The position numbers and the translations under genes were made by a program. From NCBI GenBank assembly GCA_013176395.1, contig JABMLP010000013.1:992001-1056000 (forward strand): 64,000 nucleotides of DNA, written 5' to 3'. Origin of the DNA: Venturia oleaginea (lineage: Eukaryota > Ascomycota > Dothideomycetes > Venturiales > Venturiaceae). Shown in pieces: positions 40,899 to 53,045 of the stretch. The notes under the pieces are model-generated. The model was not told the DNA's origin. It was given only the letters and a program-made list of their open reading frames with translations, and made no database searches. Within the stretch, counting starts at the first letter, position 1. Each line of letters starts with the position of its first letter.

Positions 40899-43060
40899 AT
40901 GGCTCGCAACTCGTTGCGTAGTTGTGGTTGGACTGTTATCGCTGTCGCTCTTTTCGCAATGCTTGTACCATTTGCCATCTTGCATTTCATTTCCACAGGT
41001 TTTGCTCTGCCTCGCGAACAGTTCGACACAAGAGCACAGGACGATCTCCCCACCATCAAGCTTTCGTACGGTACATGGCGGGCATCCAAATATGATGCTG
41101 CAAGCGATGTATGATCATTCGTCGAAATGAAGATGATATACTGACTGAAGAAGGTCTACACCTTCAAGAATATCAGATACGCCGCACCTCCCGTAGGAAA
41201 CCTGAGATGGGCGAAACCTGCTCCTCCAGCGCCAAATGCGACTATACAAACTGGCGAAGTGGGCGGAACATGTTGGCAGTCGATGCCTGCTTCGATGCTT
41301 GCAGTCACGCTCAGTGGTGGAGTTGGGGGGCCCTCTTCACAAAACGGCCCTGGCGTTATCTCCAGCATAACAAGCTATCTTTCCTCTGTTGCAATGCCAA
41401 TGATAGGGTCGCTTATTCAAAAGTACCCTAGCCTTGCTGATCAGTTGGCTGCCAAAATCGAGAAGCAAGATCTAGGGAAGTCCATGGGCGGTGCGGCATC
41501 GTCTGAAGACTGTTTGTTTCTGGACGTCTATGTACCCGGAAAAGCACTGAAAGGTGGAAAGAAGCTTCCGGTGGTCAATTGGATCTATGGCGGTGCTTTC
41601 ATCCTGGGCTCCAAAGACGGCATGTACGATGGCACGCCGCTTATCAACCAGGCTGATGGTAACGTGATATATGTTGCTGGGAATTACCGTGTAGGTTGCC
41701 ACCCATCCCGACGATCCTCTACCCTTTGCTAATTTACTAAGCTGGGTGCATTTGGCTATTTGGGCGGTACTACTGTCGAACGCGATGCAACACCGAACGC
41801 CGGATTCTGGGACCAGAGAGCAATCTTCGAGTGGATCCAGGAAAACATTCACCTTGTCAATGGTGACAAGGACGATGTCTCCGTATGGGGAGAGTCCGCA
41901 GGTATGTCCTATCGCAGACGACTAGCTGGGTTCGAAATGTTGCTGACCTGTGCCAGGTGCGGGATCTATAATGCACCAACTTGTAGCCTTCGGCGGAACT
42001 CAGCCTCCACTGTTCAAGAAGGCCGTCATACAAAGCCCAGCAAACAATCCACAACACGACCGAAAAGGAAAGCTAGAGGACCAGTTTCAAGAATTTGCGA
42101 AGCTTGCAGGTTGTGCTGGCAAAGGAATTGCGTGCCTGCGAGAAGCCAGTACTGCTACTTTGAAGAGTGCCGCAGACAAAATCATATCCAGCGCTCCTCC
42201 GGGGCAGTATGGATTTGGGTGAGAATGACATTTGACCAAGCAAATCCCATGCTAACGATATTGCTAGACCCGTAGTCGACGGAAACCTGATCCGCCAACT
42301 TCCCGACCTCGAGTTCGCTTCCGGCAACGTGCAAAAAGGCATAGAATCCATCATCGTAACCCATGTTTCAGACGAAGCCTCAGCCTTCGTAGCCGACAAC
42401 CTAAAAAACAACAAGACCTTCTTCGGAGACAGCCTCGTCTTCTCCTACGGTGAAAACAAAGTCAAAGAGGCCATCATGGCGCGCTATCCCAACCCAGGCC
42501 CAGGGAATAAATACGCCGACGAAAAAGCACGAATGGCCGATTCAATGGCGACAGGATTCTTCACCTGCCACGTCCGCACCATCGCCAACGCCTTCAAAGA
42601 CAAAGCGTGGATCGGTCAGTACTCCCGTGGATCGGGCAAACACGGTATGGATATTTCCGCCAACTTTTATAATTCCAGTGGCTCGCCTCCACGCGACGAT
42701 CCAGGCTTTGCGACTTTCGCGCCCACGTTCCAGAATTATCTGCTTTCGCATGCTCTGACGGGGGATCCGAATTCTTTGCAGAAGGGGGCCGGGGCGATAA
42801 AATGGCCCAAGGCGACTTTTGGACCGGTCTTTGGTAATGTGCTCGAGGCGGGGAATAAGGGGTTTTCTTTGATTGAAGATAATCTGACGAGTGCTGAGAC
42901 GTGCGATTTCTGGTTAGATGTGTGGGCTAGTGCGACGAAGTTGGGTGGTGAGTTAAAACATTTTTCTTCTACCTATGTTATTCGTTGGTCATTTGCTAAT
43001 CTTGATATTCTAGGCTATGTTCCTGCGGGTGGAGAAGTGGCGACAAAGATTGTGACTTGA
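40899..43060 (+). CDS. Type-B carboxylesterase/lipase family protein (631 aa, 6 exons)
   Basis: Exons 40899-41108, 41154-41690, 41742-41901, 41957-42218, 42268-42947 and 43014-43060 join in phase. The N-terminus has a hydrophobic helix (WTVIAVALFAMLVPFAILHF), a signal peptide or signal anchor. Family landmarks are KNIRYAAPPVGNLRWAKP, SEDCLFLDVYVPG, the oxyanion segment NWIYGGAFILGS and the nucleophile WGESAGAGSIMHQL near residue 300. The other triad residues are probably the Glu in THVSDEASAF and the His in GKHGMDIS. The fourth intron splits the sequence just before PVVDGNLI. Family members cleave carboxylic esters outside the cell or in the secretory path; the substrate is unknown. Confidence 0.9.
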
Positions 43061-43621
43061 TTTGGAATCTACTTGGGTAATTTATTTTCGCGTTTTTGGA
43101 TCTTTCTGGGTTCAGTATTGTGACATCGTCTGATATGGTGGTGACTCACATTTAGTCAAAGAAGGACACTGATCCATCTCAGCAACAAATGAGGACTTCT
43201 ACGCTGCAAAATCTAGCCTCGCAGTCCATAAAGGTCAGATGGACACTAAATCTACACCTGAATTTCTTATTCCCACTCCCAGCCCTTACCGATCCCGAAG
43301 GCAACGGCTTCTTTACGTATTACAACCAGACGCTTTCTAGATCGGTAGAATATAAGAACACGGATACCTCGCTAATCACTTTACATTCTAGAAGATGGAG
43401 ACTAAATAATTCAATTTACCTCGACCGCCTAGGAAGATTCCCTGACTTTAGCGGGTAAGCCCTCGAGACGGTAGGGTCTTCTTCCTATTATTTAGGAGGG
43501 GGTGGATTTGGGATTGATTTAGTAGCCGCTGAAGAGTACAGCACTTAGAGTTAAAGGTATGACCAAGTATCTCAAGAGCAAAAGCGCGATGCCATAATTG
43601 ATACGTGGTAATTGAGAATTA
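43061..43621. other. Downstream stretch without a supported gene
   Basis: A plus-strand ORF at 43189-43458 (89 codons) contains LTDPEGNGFFTYYNQTLSRS, which reads like coding sequence, but has no family I can name and no clear start. It could be a gene relic. Confidence 0.3.
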
Positions 43622-43819
43622 TCAACTGGGATTGACAGAGTGGGTCTGGTGCATGTAAGCAATCAACGTGGGAATTGGCAAGGTAACTCCAGACAGCAGA
43701 GTTTTCCTCGCGTTTCTTCTCTTTTTACGCTTTGATTCATTTGCTCGTTCGAATTTGATAGCGCGCTCTAAGATGGTTGCGAATTCTGGACGTGTGTGAA
43801 GAAGAAGATAGTTCTGCAT
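43622..43819 (-). CDS. Small hypothetical ORF (65 aa)
   Basis: The ATG at 43819 opens MQNYLLLHTRPEFATILERA, followed by a strongly basic helix (FERANESKRKKRRNARKTLL) and a short hydrophobic end. It could be a single exon of a larger gene or a chance ORF. No domain recognised. Confidence 0.25.
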   Translation of the reverse strand: MQNYLLLHTRPEFATILERAIKFERANESKRKKRRNARKTLLSGVTLPIPTLIAYMHQTHSVNPS

Positions 43820-44018
43820 GGCTAGTAGGAATCACTTAGGATGAACGGAATAATGCCTCTGATCCAACCGCACCACCTACGCCGACCAACAAAAAGTGCC
43901 GGATTTGTTGCACAATATGTAGTGAGATAACAAGCGAGACACAATGCATGCGAGGACAGTTGGTGACACCACAGCCTCGTTTACAACGCATGCAGAACGA
44001 TGCATGCATTAAAGGGGT

Positions 44019-44600
44019 GTGTCATCGCCTCGCTTTTCAATGTTCAGTTACGAGAACAGCACTCCGTTCAACTTTCTCTGCCTTGATGTTGCAAGCTCAT
44101 CCAACGCAAAAATGTCCAGAAGTTCATCGACAGCTGTTTCATCGAGCGCGACGGCAGCGGAAACTCTGTTCTATGTTCCCACTCTGATAGCAGCGAAAAA
44201 CGTCACAAAAGAAGCACAAAGCGATTAGTACTGGCGTGGCGGCAGGAATAGCTATCGGTTGTCGTGAGGAGGAAGCGTACGGTAGGTTATGAACTAGCGG
44301 ATGAGCCTATCAACGAAATGGCAAATGGTTCTTCGAAGCCTGTTGAGATGATGGGATATTCATATCGACCTCCATCACGAAGCAAGGACATCAACCGTCC
44401 ATCATGCTGGTCACTTCGGTTGTCAGCGTGCCGCAGAATTTGTGTTGGGCGCAAGATGGATGGAAAATTCTTATGCGATTTGAAATATCTTGAGCATTAC
44501 TGGTATCGAAGTTATGAAGTTCGGATGCGGTGTGGAGGGCTAATCAGTCCAGGAGGTATGGAGGCACGATCCGATGAGTGGCTCTGTGGCAGTGTCTAAT
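44019..44600 (+). pseudogene. Possible decayed gene for a single-pass membrane protein
   Basis: Frames 44019-44228 and 44264-44599 contain pieces in the order expected of fungal Ser/Thr-rich surface proteins. These are a Ser-rich stretch (SSSTAVSSSATAAETLFYVP), the helix start STGVAAGIAIG in a third frame, and a basic cytosolic tail (RRKRTVGYELADEPINEMAN..MMGYSYRPPSRS). Most of the membrane helix is missing and the frames do not join, so if this was a gene it is broken. Confidence 0.25.
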
Positions 44601-45287
44601 CTCGGAGTGCTCGTTGGTGGTCGCACAGCTAGCTGAGTTGTTCGCGGGTGTAGCTTAGAATAGTATCTTTCTTTGAGACATGGTGAGATTGGTTCTTGTG
44701 TTTGCCATGACGGCCATGCGATTCGTCAATGGAGATCTGAGTTGTTTTTCCAGCGCTGTCCTTGGCCCGTTCTGTTCCAGAAGACGAAGACGAGAGTGGT
44801 CTGTCGGCGATGGGCGGCCTTCCCACGAGCAGGAAGTCAATGCGATTTGACAATCGCTTTCTACTGGCAGCAGAAGCAAATCATGTTCAACATCCTCCCG
44901 TCTCCAGGATCAGCGCACGGGAAAAACACTACCTAGTCCTTGTTCGTGATGACGCCTTTATAAATAGATTTCGACTGTCCAGAATTGAGCCTCAGAGTGG
45001 AGTCGTTGCGTCGACACTGAATCAAGCTCCGCCTCTCAGGTAGAATACAAGCCAGAGCAGTCTTCCGTCGTCCTCCCTCCTGAACCGTCCCTCCATGCCA
45101 GCCTCTGCCCTCGACTATCCATCGACGTCGCTCCGCCCTTTCCGCTGTGGAACACCAACTGGACCTCCCACCATGTGCTCATGAGGAGATGGAAAGAGAT
45201 GGTCATGGTCTTGCAGATACAGTACAGCAATGGGACAACGGGCACACGCTCAAACCGCCTGGAGCTTGTGAATGCACAAAGGAAGCT
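44601..45287. other. Upstream region of the beta-propeller-like gene
   Basis: No separate gene. In-frame sequence upstream of 45288 is open to about 45147 and contains another ATG at 45189, so a longer N-terminus is possible. Confidence 0.4.
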
Positions 45288-48212
45288 ATGGCAACATTGG
45301 CGTACAGTCTCCCAAATACCCCGGGCATGCCCGAAATCCCCTTGCGCCCGTCTGCGGTTGGTGGTACGCGCTCTAGCGATGGGACGACGCAGTCTCCAGG
45401 CTCAGGAGTATCAGAAGAAGGGTCAACAAGAACCACAGTCGTCGAGCTTGTCTCGACAAGCGCGACATCCTCCGCATTTCCCGAGTCGTTTGGCCTTAGC
45501 ATCTCCATGAAGGGCAAATGGATCGCCGCCTTCAGCTCTTCGGCACTCTACCTGCTTTCGGTGGAAAATCTACCTGCCTTCCAGGACTCATGTCGAGGCT
45601 TCAGGATAAGAAGAAAGCCATTGGCTGTGGCGGTTACGGATGTCGGAAAGTTCGCGGTGCTTACAACACCGCACAAGATTGACATTTACCAGTGTGGAGA
45701 GGAGCATGGAGATTTCTTGTTGGGACGGTGCAGGAAATTGGAGACTGTTTACCTGAATAACGACGCTCGCAACCTAGCCTTTTCGTATTGCGGAGAGGTC
45801 GTGGCTGCGGGATCAGATACTGGCATTGAGATCCGGAATCTCAGTGCTGGTGCTATGGAGACGGACAAGAGGCAGATCAACACGGCGTCTTTGGACTGCA
45901 TATCATTTTCGGAAGACGGAAAGTCTCTACTGGCCACGGCATTTGCTCGACGGACTCGGGTATCGACATTCATATCTCTGAATGAAGGATTCGGAGACGC
46001 ATACATGGAGGAAGCACCGCTAGAGGAGGTACCGCTGGGCAAGACTTGGATTACGCAACTACTTTTCCCAGAAAAAATGAATGCGAGACAGGCCGTGTTC
46101 CTTCCCGAATCAGCCAGTGGCCCGGTCAACGCTTTGCTAGCATTCGACTCGCATTCAGATCGTTATCGCGTCTACGATGTGGCGCTGAAGCGATTCACGA
46201 AGCAAGAGCTAAGTGTGCCGTTTGGTTTGAGATGGTCACGCTCAGACCGCCTTGAAGATGCACTGCCAGCCCTCTCTGGCGATGCCTCTTGTGCTGCCAT
46301 CGCCGTACGTTTGAAAAGCGGTCGAGAACTTTGGGTTTATAATATACCCAGTCGCTGGCGGGAAGGGGACATCGACGAAAATTCGGATGGTGAACATAAC
46401 GAGGAGCACGAAATCTCACCTTTACGAAGAGTACCGCTACCTACAAAAGAGGATGGAGCACCACCAGAGAGCATTACCTACCTACGATGGCTACAGAATT
46501 CGCACGCGCCCACCGGACGCTTGGTGGCCTTGGTGAGTACAGTGACGCTCGCGATGCCAGAAGAAGTTGTCCCCATCGAGGCGCCTGCAGCCAGTGGCAA
46601 GGTGATGCTGTTTGACATGAAACACGCAGCATCGGGAAAAGACGACGTGACTACGCAAACCTTGATTATCAATTTAGATCACATTGAACTACATGAAGGT
46701 TTGAGAGATGAGGTCTTGGAACTGGACCGAGAAGTGGACATCGTTCGCCGAAGAACTCAAGTTCAAAGACAACGACCAGATCCCACGGTACTCCCCAGTC
46801 CGCGGACGCCAAGAAGGTCTGTAAGCTCTGGAAGTACGGGGAGTGGTCTTTTCACATTGCGGGATCTCAACCGCAACCGCTCAGGTCGTCGGCGGAGATC
46901 AGTTGGCAGCATGTCGAGCATGAGTGAAGACACTGATAACACCGGGCCTGTTGCTGCAGTCGACGAGCCTTACTCACAACAGCAGCCACGGTCTCAATTC
47001 TCGCTTCATAGAGCTGCAACCATGGCAGCCAATTCGACCGCGAATCGAAACCACTTGCGTGCCCTACCAACCAGGCCGCTTGAGTATCGAAGGGCTGACG
47101 GCCTGAGAGAGATGCCACACGAGAGCGACGCGGACAACTGGGTGCCTCCACCGCCGCCATACACTGCGGAGCCTGACAACACTATAAGCCTTCCAATCTC
47201 ACCCAGTCCAGGCCTCGCAACTGGCTTCGCTCCCAGAATGCCAGGTCCACCATCACAAATTCTAGCGATATCGCCGCCCCTGTTGCCGCAGAGCCCACCT
47301 GTCGCTCCTCGACCTACTCAGGCAATACCCGCGAGTGTTCCACTTGCGGCTCCATTGGCATTACCACCTTCCGCGCCTGTTCAGGAGTATACCACGCCAA
47401 GACAGCGTCCTCACTCGACGGGAATGTCACCAGGTTCGAGTCTATTGGCACAAAGAATTCCACGAAGACCTATCAATCCAAGGCAGACGTCTGAGTCGTC
47501 ACAAAATGCTCCCTCTCCACTCACTTCCCCAATGCCAGGGTTTCTTAATAGCCCTATGACATTTCCCCCAGCAGGCCATTCGCCCCAAGTTAGTATGCTC
47601 GATGTAAGTATCACTCGACAGGATCGGGCACTCTCAGGGATTATACATAGCACACCATCCTCTCCAGCTACGCGTATACGCAGTGATAGTAATGGTCACC
47701 GAAGTCCCGTCCCAAGTCCAGATCAGCTCATGTCGCTCCATCGTCGTTCAGGAAGCGGAGGATCCGCGCCTCGAGCTGCCATGGGAGCCCTCAACCAGAA
47801 CAGCCCGCGACGACCGTCTTCGATTGAACGTGAGCGACCATTGCCCTCACTCCCTCCACAGCAAGAATCTGCCCGCCGCAGCAGCGAAAATGGCCGTGCA
47901 AACCGCGGCTCGCCTGCATCACGAAGACAGCAGCGGCCTTCTCTCTATCGATTAGCGACGATTACCTCGATAACATCGCATCCTCCCAATGCGAGTGATC
48001 CCGTCGCTGATCCGCACCTGAGGAGTGCAAATACCACGCCTGAAACACCCACAGGAGGGCGAAGACACTGGTACAGGCGCGGTGGTGGTCAGAAGGACAG
48101 CCCGCCCGACTCAAGAGCAGCCGCCGGCGGGGCGTCCTCGCGTCATATGTCATTGAAGCCAGCGACGCAACCAAAGGAAAAGGAGAGTTCTTTCAAATGC
48201 ATGGTGATGTGA
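45288..48212 (+). CDS. WD40/beta-propeller-like protein with long disordered tail and CaaX end (974 aa)
   Basis: I chose ATG 45288 (MATLAYSLPNTPGMPE); ATG 45189 would add 33 Cys- and charge-rich residues of less conserved look. About residues 60-480 read as successive beta-strand blades (ISMKGKWIAAFSSSALYLLS, NLAFSYCGEVVAAGSDTGIE, SLDCISFSEDGKSLLATAFA), as in WD-repeat proteins, though the WD dipeptides are not kept. The rest is Pro/Ser/Arg-rich and disordered, with PPPPPY-type and proline runs that could bind SH3 or WW domains. The last residues are CMVM after a Lys/Ser-rich stretch, a CaaX box predicting farnesylation and membrane attachment. The precise family is not identified. Confidence 0.8.
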   Translation: MATLAYSLPNTPGMPEIPLRPSAVGGTRSSDGTTQSPGSGVSEEGSTRTTVVELVSTSATSSAFPESFGLSISMKGKWIAAFSSSALYLLSVENLPAFQDSCRGFRIRRKPLAVAVTDVGKFAVLTTPHKIDIYQCGEEHGDFLLGRCRKLETVYLNNDARNLAFSYCGEVVAAGSDTGIEIRNLSAGAMETDKRQINTASLDCISFSEDGKSLLATAFARRTRVSTFISLNEGFGDAYMEEAPLEEVPLGKTWITQLLFPEKMNARQAVFLPESASGPVNALLAFDSHSDRYRVYDVALKRFTKQELSVPFGLRWSRSDRLEDALPALSGDASCAAIAVRLKSGRELWVYNIPSRWREGDIDENSDGEHNEEHEISPLRRVPLPTKEDGAPPESITYLRWLQNSHAPTGRLVALVSTVTLAMPEEVVPIEAPAASGKVMLFDMKHAASGKDDVTTQTLIINLDHIELHEGLRDEVLELDREVDIVRRRTQVQRQRPDPTVLPSPRTPRRSVSSGSTGSGLFTLRDLNRNRSGRRRRSVGSMSSMSEDTDNTGPVAAVDEPYSQQQPRSQFSLHRAATMAANSTANRNHLRALPTRPLEYRRADGLREMPHESDADNWVPPPPPYTAEPDNTISLPISPSPGLATGFAPRMPGPPSQILAISPPLLPQSPPVAPRPTQAIPASVPLAAPLALPPSAPVQEYTTPRQRPHSTGMSPGSSLLAQRIPRRPINPRQTSESSQNAPSPLTSPMPGFLNSPMTFPPAGHSPQVSMLDVSITRQDRALSGIIHSTPSSPATRIRSDSNGHRSPVPSPDQLMSLHRRSGSGGSAPRAAMGALNQNSPRRPSSIERERPLPSLPPQQESARRSSENGRANRGSPASRRQQRPSLYRLATITSITSHPPNASDPVADPHLRSANTTPETPTGGRRHWYRRGGGQKDSPPDSRAAAGGASSRHMSLKPATQPKEKESSFKCMVM

Positions 48213-49686
48213 TGTGGTGAATGGTAATCGAGATGGCTTATGCAGTAGTAAGTGCGCATGAGCCGGGCTCTATTATCAGACCAGGAAGACAGCAAAAGGA
48301 AGGTTGCAGAACCAAGGACGGTGCGATTCTCATTTGTCATTTTTTCAGAGCGTGTGGACGATACCCGTAAGAAAGATTGGTTTGGATCTGTTTGTATTTG
48401 GTAGAAGGGTCTAGGAAGCAACGGACGAGATCTTCCGTTGTTGCAGCAGGACTGAATGTATATCTTCTAATCTCTATAGCTCCGACTCACTCGGAGAAGA
48501 CGACGAACATACAAAGACTGGGGGGATCAGCATGGTCACGTGCTAATATATTCTTTGATATCAACACAAATGATTCATGGCGCTTATTAAAATGGCACCA
48601 TGTTCCGTCTCCCCATTCCATGGTGTCGTACAGATGAATCCAAAGCTAGACTGTATCTTAAACCCATGGCCAGCCTTCGAAAATGTGAAACGGCTAAGGC
48701 TCTCCGCGGCCCACGCCACCAACGAAGAGATCCGAATTACAGCCGGGCTCCCTTTGCTCAAGTTTTGGTGGGAAATAGGTGTTTTTTGAATGGAGCAGGT
48801 GTTGGGAGGCTCGTTCATCATGTCTTTGTTCCTGTAGGATTCAAATGCAAGATCGTTGGTCGTCGTCTTGACTCTGAAACAAGACAAAAGTGGATTCTAA
48901 ACGGTTTTGGTCTATAATTAGTCGAAGATTGTGCTCTGTCCCTAGGTCACCCAAGAGCTCGTTTGCGTTGTCCTCACCGTGTTGTGCCAGCTCATTGTTC
49001 GAGATGAAGGCCGGCTGAAGTAACATGCGCCGACAGAGGCTCACTGCCTATACATACTCGATTAATTAGCTCCCTCGTCTCTCAGCGCGGCAGATATTAG
49101 CGCCTTCAGCCTTAATCCCTGCTCTGTCGAGTTGCAGCCCTTCGCACCCAATCCACTCCCTCCTGTCTGCAGTCTGCACTCACGACTGAGCGGTCGACAA
49201 GACGGCCAGTCCCCTCAAGAGATCCACTGCCCATTGGCCTACTCACCGCCTGAGCCCGCGATCCCATTACAGCTGACAGCCTGTGGCAACTCAGCACCAG
49301 CGCCGTACTTGGAGCCTCCCTACCCGCTCGTCCAGACAAATCGAAGCCAGAGAGCAAGCACAGCACTCCATCCAACTGCAGGAGAGCGCCTAGCCACCAC
49401 GAGCCGTCAGACTTGTCCAAGTCGGCCTCTGCATACGAAGCGCCAGAGGTTTGCGCCGAACCCTATCTGTAATTCCAACCACCTCCTTCAGCAGAGCTGA
49501 TCGACAACACACATACTCCAGAAGAGACGCTTACTTCTCGCTGGTACCACCTTCTTTCGACAAAACAAACGGACGCCAGTGGAGGCTGCAGACACCACGA
49601 CTAAACTTCACATACCCGGTAATCATTTCGCAATCACGACCAGTGACTTTCATAGACCATTCAATCCGCATTATTAAACACACCAC
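48213..49686. other. Intergenic region and long 5' leader
   Basis: No coding sequence supported. The CT-rich and CCA-rich part from about 49070 to 49686 is typical of a long 5' leader of the next gene. Confidence 0.45.
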
Positions 49687-51285
49687 ATGTCCGAAGACAA
49701 GATGGCTACTGTGCTGTCACCGCAGCCCGCAAGACCCATGCCATCACCTTCACCTACTAGCTTGCTACCGGCGCGTTTGCCGTCCCCAAACCCAAACCTA
49801 ACCACGTTACCACCACTAGTCACGTCGCCTCTTCTGAAAGCCCAGATACCTATACAGCGTGTCCCTTCGTACTCGAACCATCGTCTATCGACTTTCTCAA
49901 CACGATCCAACGCCTCGAATGCCCAGACATACGGATCCAGGCCGCAGTCTGTCGCATTCCCCCAATTCCACTCTACGCTCGCCTACGCTCTAGTACGTGA
50001 CTTTGCGTACCCGCCATACCATCCTCTACATTATGGTCCATCTCCAGAAAGAGAGTCTGGCATATCAACACCGGGAAGTGAAGCGCCCCACCGGAGACTA
50101 TCTGACCCCGTTCCGTCATTTACGAATTGGTCAGGATCTCGGGGTGAATGGACGCCGACTTCGGGAGGAACATCAACAGAGCAATTGCCAAACACGTCCT
50201 TTGGCGACCATGACGGGCCACCGTGGAGCGAGGATGAGGATTTGCAAAGTCCTGTAGTGACAAGCTCGAGACATCGCAAGAACAAGTCCAACGTCATTGG
50301 GTTCGACTCACGAAGCTCAAGGCCAAATTCGTTTCACAATGGCGACGGTGGTCAGGTTTATGTCGCAGATTTGAGAGAAGATATCAGTACACCTGGTGGT
50401 TTCATACAATATCCCCCAGCAGGAGCGGAGGACTCGAATCTAGGCATACCAACAGGCAGGAGGCGGGACTCACACTTTGCTACAACTCTGGCAAGTCGAT
50501 CTTTCGAGCCTACTTTCGAGGATTTGACATCCTCCCCAGAATCTCCGGAGGATGTGGACGACTTTGACGTGGACGAAAGCCGATACAGTAGAGATTACCA
50601 ATTCACAATCGCCTCGCCAGATGAAGAGATGCACGGAAGAGCGGTCGCGTTATTCGACTTCGCAAGCGAGAGCGAGAACGAGCTGCCTTTGGTAGAAGGG
50701 CAAGTTATCCTTGTATCATACCGACACGGTCAGGGATGGTTGGTAGCTCAAGATCCCAAGACGGGCGATACAGGTTTGGTGCCGGAGGAATATGTGCGGC
50801 TGCTACGAGATATCGAAGGTGGCTTGCATGGGCTGCTAAATGGCCAGCCAATTTCAACGGACCATGCCAGCGAGCCTGACACCCCCATCGACTCAGCCGA
50901 GGCCAAGACTCCAACTCAAATGGAACACAATCCACACGCCGACTTTCCGAAACGAACGAGTCACGGCAACAACAAAGACGGTACTGGAGAGTACTACGCG
51001 CCTGTCGTTAGCACATTCTCAACAAGTCGGGAAGACTTCGAGCCATGGCCACACCATTTGCTAGGCAGTCAGGTTAGCACTCCAACCCATGCCAGCGGAT
51101 TCCCGAGGAGAAATAGCGAGGATGTGAAAGATAGGAAGAGTGGGGATGCTAGAATGGGGGAGTTGCATGAGACGCTTCAGGCTCTCAAGATGGATGATAT
51201 TGCGGAGGGTGGATTGGGAGAACAACGCAGAACGCTGGCCACTTCGCAACACAACAGTCGATTGGTTGCAGATACGACGCGGTGA
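49687..51285 (+). CDS. SH3-domain protein, NBP2-like (532 aa, single exon)
   Basis: ATG 49687 (MSEDKMATVLSPQPARPMPS) opens an uninterrupted frame. The first 310 residues are Pro/Ser-rich and disordered. One SH3 domain lies at about 317-375: RAVALFDFASESENELPLVE, then SYRHGQGWLVAQDPKTGDTG and LVPEEYVRLL, with the ALYDF-type start, the GW..A and the P..YV ligand surface. This spacing is that of ascomycete Nbp2-type proteins, which link the Ptc1 phosphatase to Pbs2 in the HOG stress pathway; that role here is inferred. The tail is hydrophilic with a short predicted helix (RMGELHETLQALKMDDI). Confidence 0.85.
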   Translation: MSEDKMATVLSPQPARPMPSPSPTSLLPARLPSPNPNLTTLPPLVTSPLLKAQIPIQRVPSYSNHRLSTFSTRSNASNAQTYGSRPQSVAFPQFHSTLAYALVRDFAYPPYHPLHYGPSPERESGISTPGSEAPHRRLSDPVPSFTNWSGSRGEWTPTSGGTSTEQLPNTSFGDHDGPPWSEDEDLQSPVVTSSRHRKNKSNVIGFDSRSSRPNSFHNGDGGQVYVADLREDISTPGGFIQYPPAGAEDSNLGIPTGRRRDSHFATTLASRSFEPTFEDLTSSPESPEDVDDFDVDESRYSRDYQFTIASPDEEMHGRAVALFDFASESENELPLVEGQVILVSYRHGQGWLVAQDPKTGDTGLVPEEYVRLLRDIEGGLHGLLNGQPISTDHASEPDTPIDSAEAKTPTQMEHNPHADFPKRTSHGNNKDGTGEYYAPVVSTFSTSREDFEPWPHHLLGSQVSTPTHASGFPRRNSEDVKDRKSGDARMGELHETLQALKMDDIAEGGLGEQRRTLATSQHNSRLVADTTR

Positions 51286-53045
51286 CAATTGGGGACTATC
51301 TTGCTTCATGCACGTCTTTTATAGAGCAGCATAGAGAGATGCCCCTTTCTTGTACCCGAGATATGGTGGGGGAGGCACCCAATGGCGTGGTACGAAGCAG
51401 ACACGCTGCTGCAAGCCCGGTTACCCAGCGAGATCGACGGTTTCGATCCACAGCAGGGGCAGGAGCAACTCCCACCACAAAGAGTCTGCTTCGCGAGCTC
51501 GCTCGCACTTGAACAAACGGGTAAGAAAAAGGACGGACTCGCACCCACTTTTATGCGAGGAGAACTCTAAAATCATGTATTTGTATTACGACAGAAGGAA
51601 GGATGGGTTGGACTGAATTGGATTGGGGTTCGGGATCTCTTCGCAATTATTTTGACATACTTAGCATTGGTATATGTATGCAGGTGAAGGGTCATGGGCA
51701 GGAGTGAAGGAACGAGTCACGACTCTAATTTTTTGCCAAGTTTTGGATGAGGGAAATGGGTACAGGAAGGGAACGCAATGGCCATATTTGGTATGTAGAT
51801 TGGATGAGGCGGGATGAGAAGACGAGGGATGGATGTGTACGATTCAGTGTTGAGAGGATGTGAAGAGCGGGATGGCGAGAGGAAGAGTAAGAGAAGGGGG
51901 AGATAATTAATTCATATTTGGCACGTTCTTGATGTTGATTTTTGCTTTGTATACTGCGTGACGCCATCTCAACCCGAACCCAGTCGCAGTTCACCAACTG
52001 ATAGTACATCCCTTTAGTAAATCGGCCCTAGGTTGACAATGGAGATTTCAGAACTCCTACCTGGTACGTGCAAGATAAGATTACCATAATAATTGAAACC
52101 TTCACTTTACATCAGGAACACGCCATCCATACACAGATATACAAAAGCAAAGCCCGTACTCCGACGCATTAACTACTCCCCACCCCAACCAGCCAGTCTA
52201 TATTCACAAACGCGTGCGTACAGAAGTCTTGTTGAATATGTAAACTAGGTATATAGCTAGCTATGGAATCTACAAAATTTCTATACGTCACCTCCCTCCT
52301 CTCCTCTCCTCTCCCTTTTATCAGGTCATCTCCATACAGATAATCCAATTTTTCCCTTTTCATCTTTTTATTTCTTACTAGACTCGACTCGACTCCCATT
52401 CGAACTCAAACTATATTCGTACTCACTACATACTAACCCTCTAGCATCCATCCATTTTTCTTTTGAAGACGAAAAAGGTATCAGAAATATATTGATGTTG
52501 ATATCGATCATAACCTTGATCTAAGTTCAATCTTACCTTGTGTAAATACTGGAAATGGTGTTCTCCCTTGACGTTGGAAGGGGAATAGGAATTTGTGTTG
52601 ACTGGGTTCAGTGTATTTTCGGTTGTACGCCTCTTTCATTTCTCCGGCAGATTTTTTATCTTGAGATGGGTAAAGATGTAACTCGCAAATCTCTTGCGAA
52701 TGGTAGCTCTGTCCATTATTTGTTGTTTTTCGGCGGAAGATTGGTATGGATGGCTCTCTGGTATTTAAGCCCTTTGTTTTGATATGTTGTTTCGATTGCG
52801 GGTTACGCGTGGTGCTAGGTTGAACCGTAGGACATTAGTCGAGGTTCTGGTGAGGACCAATGGGAAACAAAACAATTGCAGTCTACGATTTTTGTGAGTA
52901 TTGACATTGCAAAGACGAAAATCTAAACTAAAAAGGCTCGAATTGCTGCTGAATTGTCCGATACTACCAGCCATCGTAGCTTGTCTAGTTGTGCACTCAA
53001 AACTCCCCGTATATGCATCTATTTCCCTTCACCAAAGCCAACAAT
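51286..53045. other. Large intergenic stretch; no gene recognised
   Basis: Short ORFs on both strands lack domains and have no coding-like codon use. AT-rich and CT-rich tracts (CTCCTCTCCTCTCC near 52300) are present. It holds the 3' ends of the SH3 gene and COX4. Confidence 0.45.

Noticed and set aside
44629..45043. Overlapping short ORFs upstream of the propeller-like gene
   Set aside because: No domain, overlapping on both strands, and no usable splice pattern.
51296..51616. Several 80-90 codon ORFs after the SH3 gene
   Set aside because: They overlap on both strands in the 3' flank and have no conserved-looking segment.
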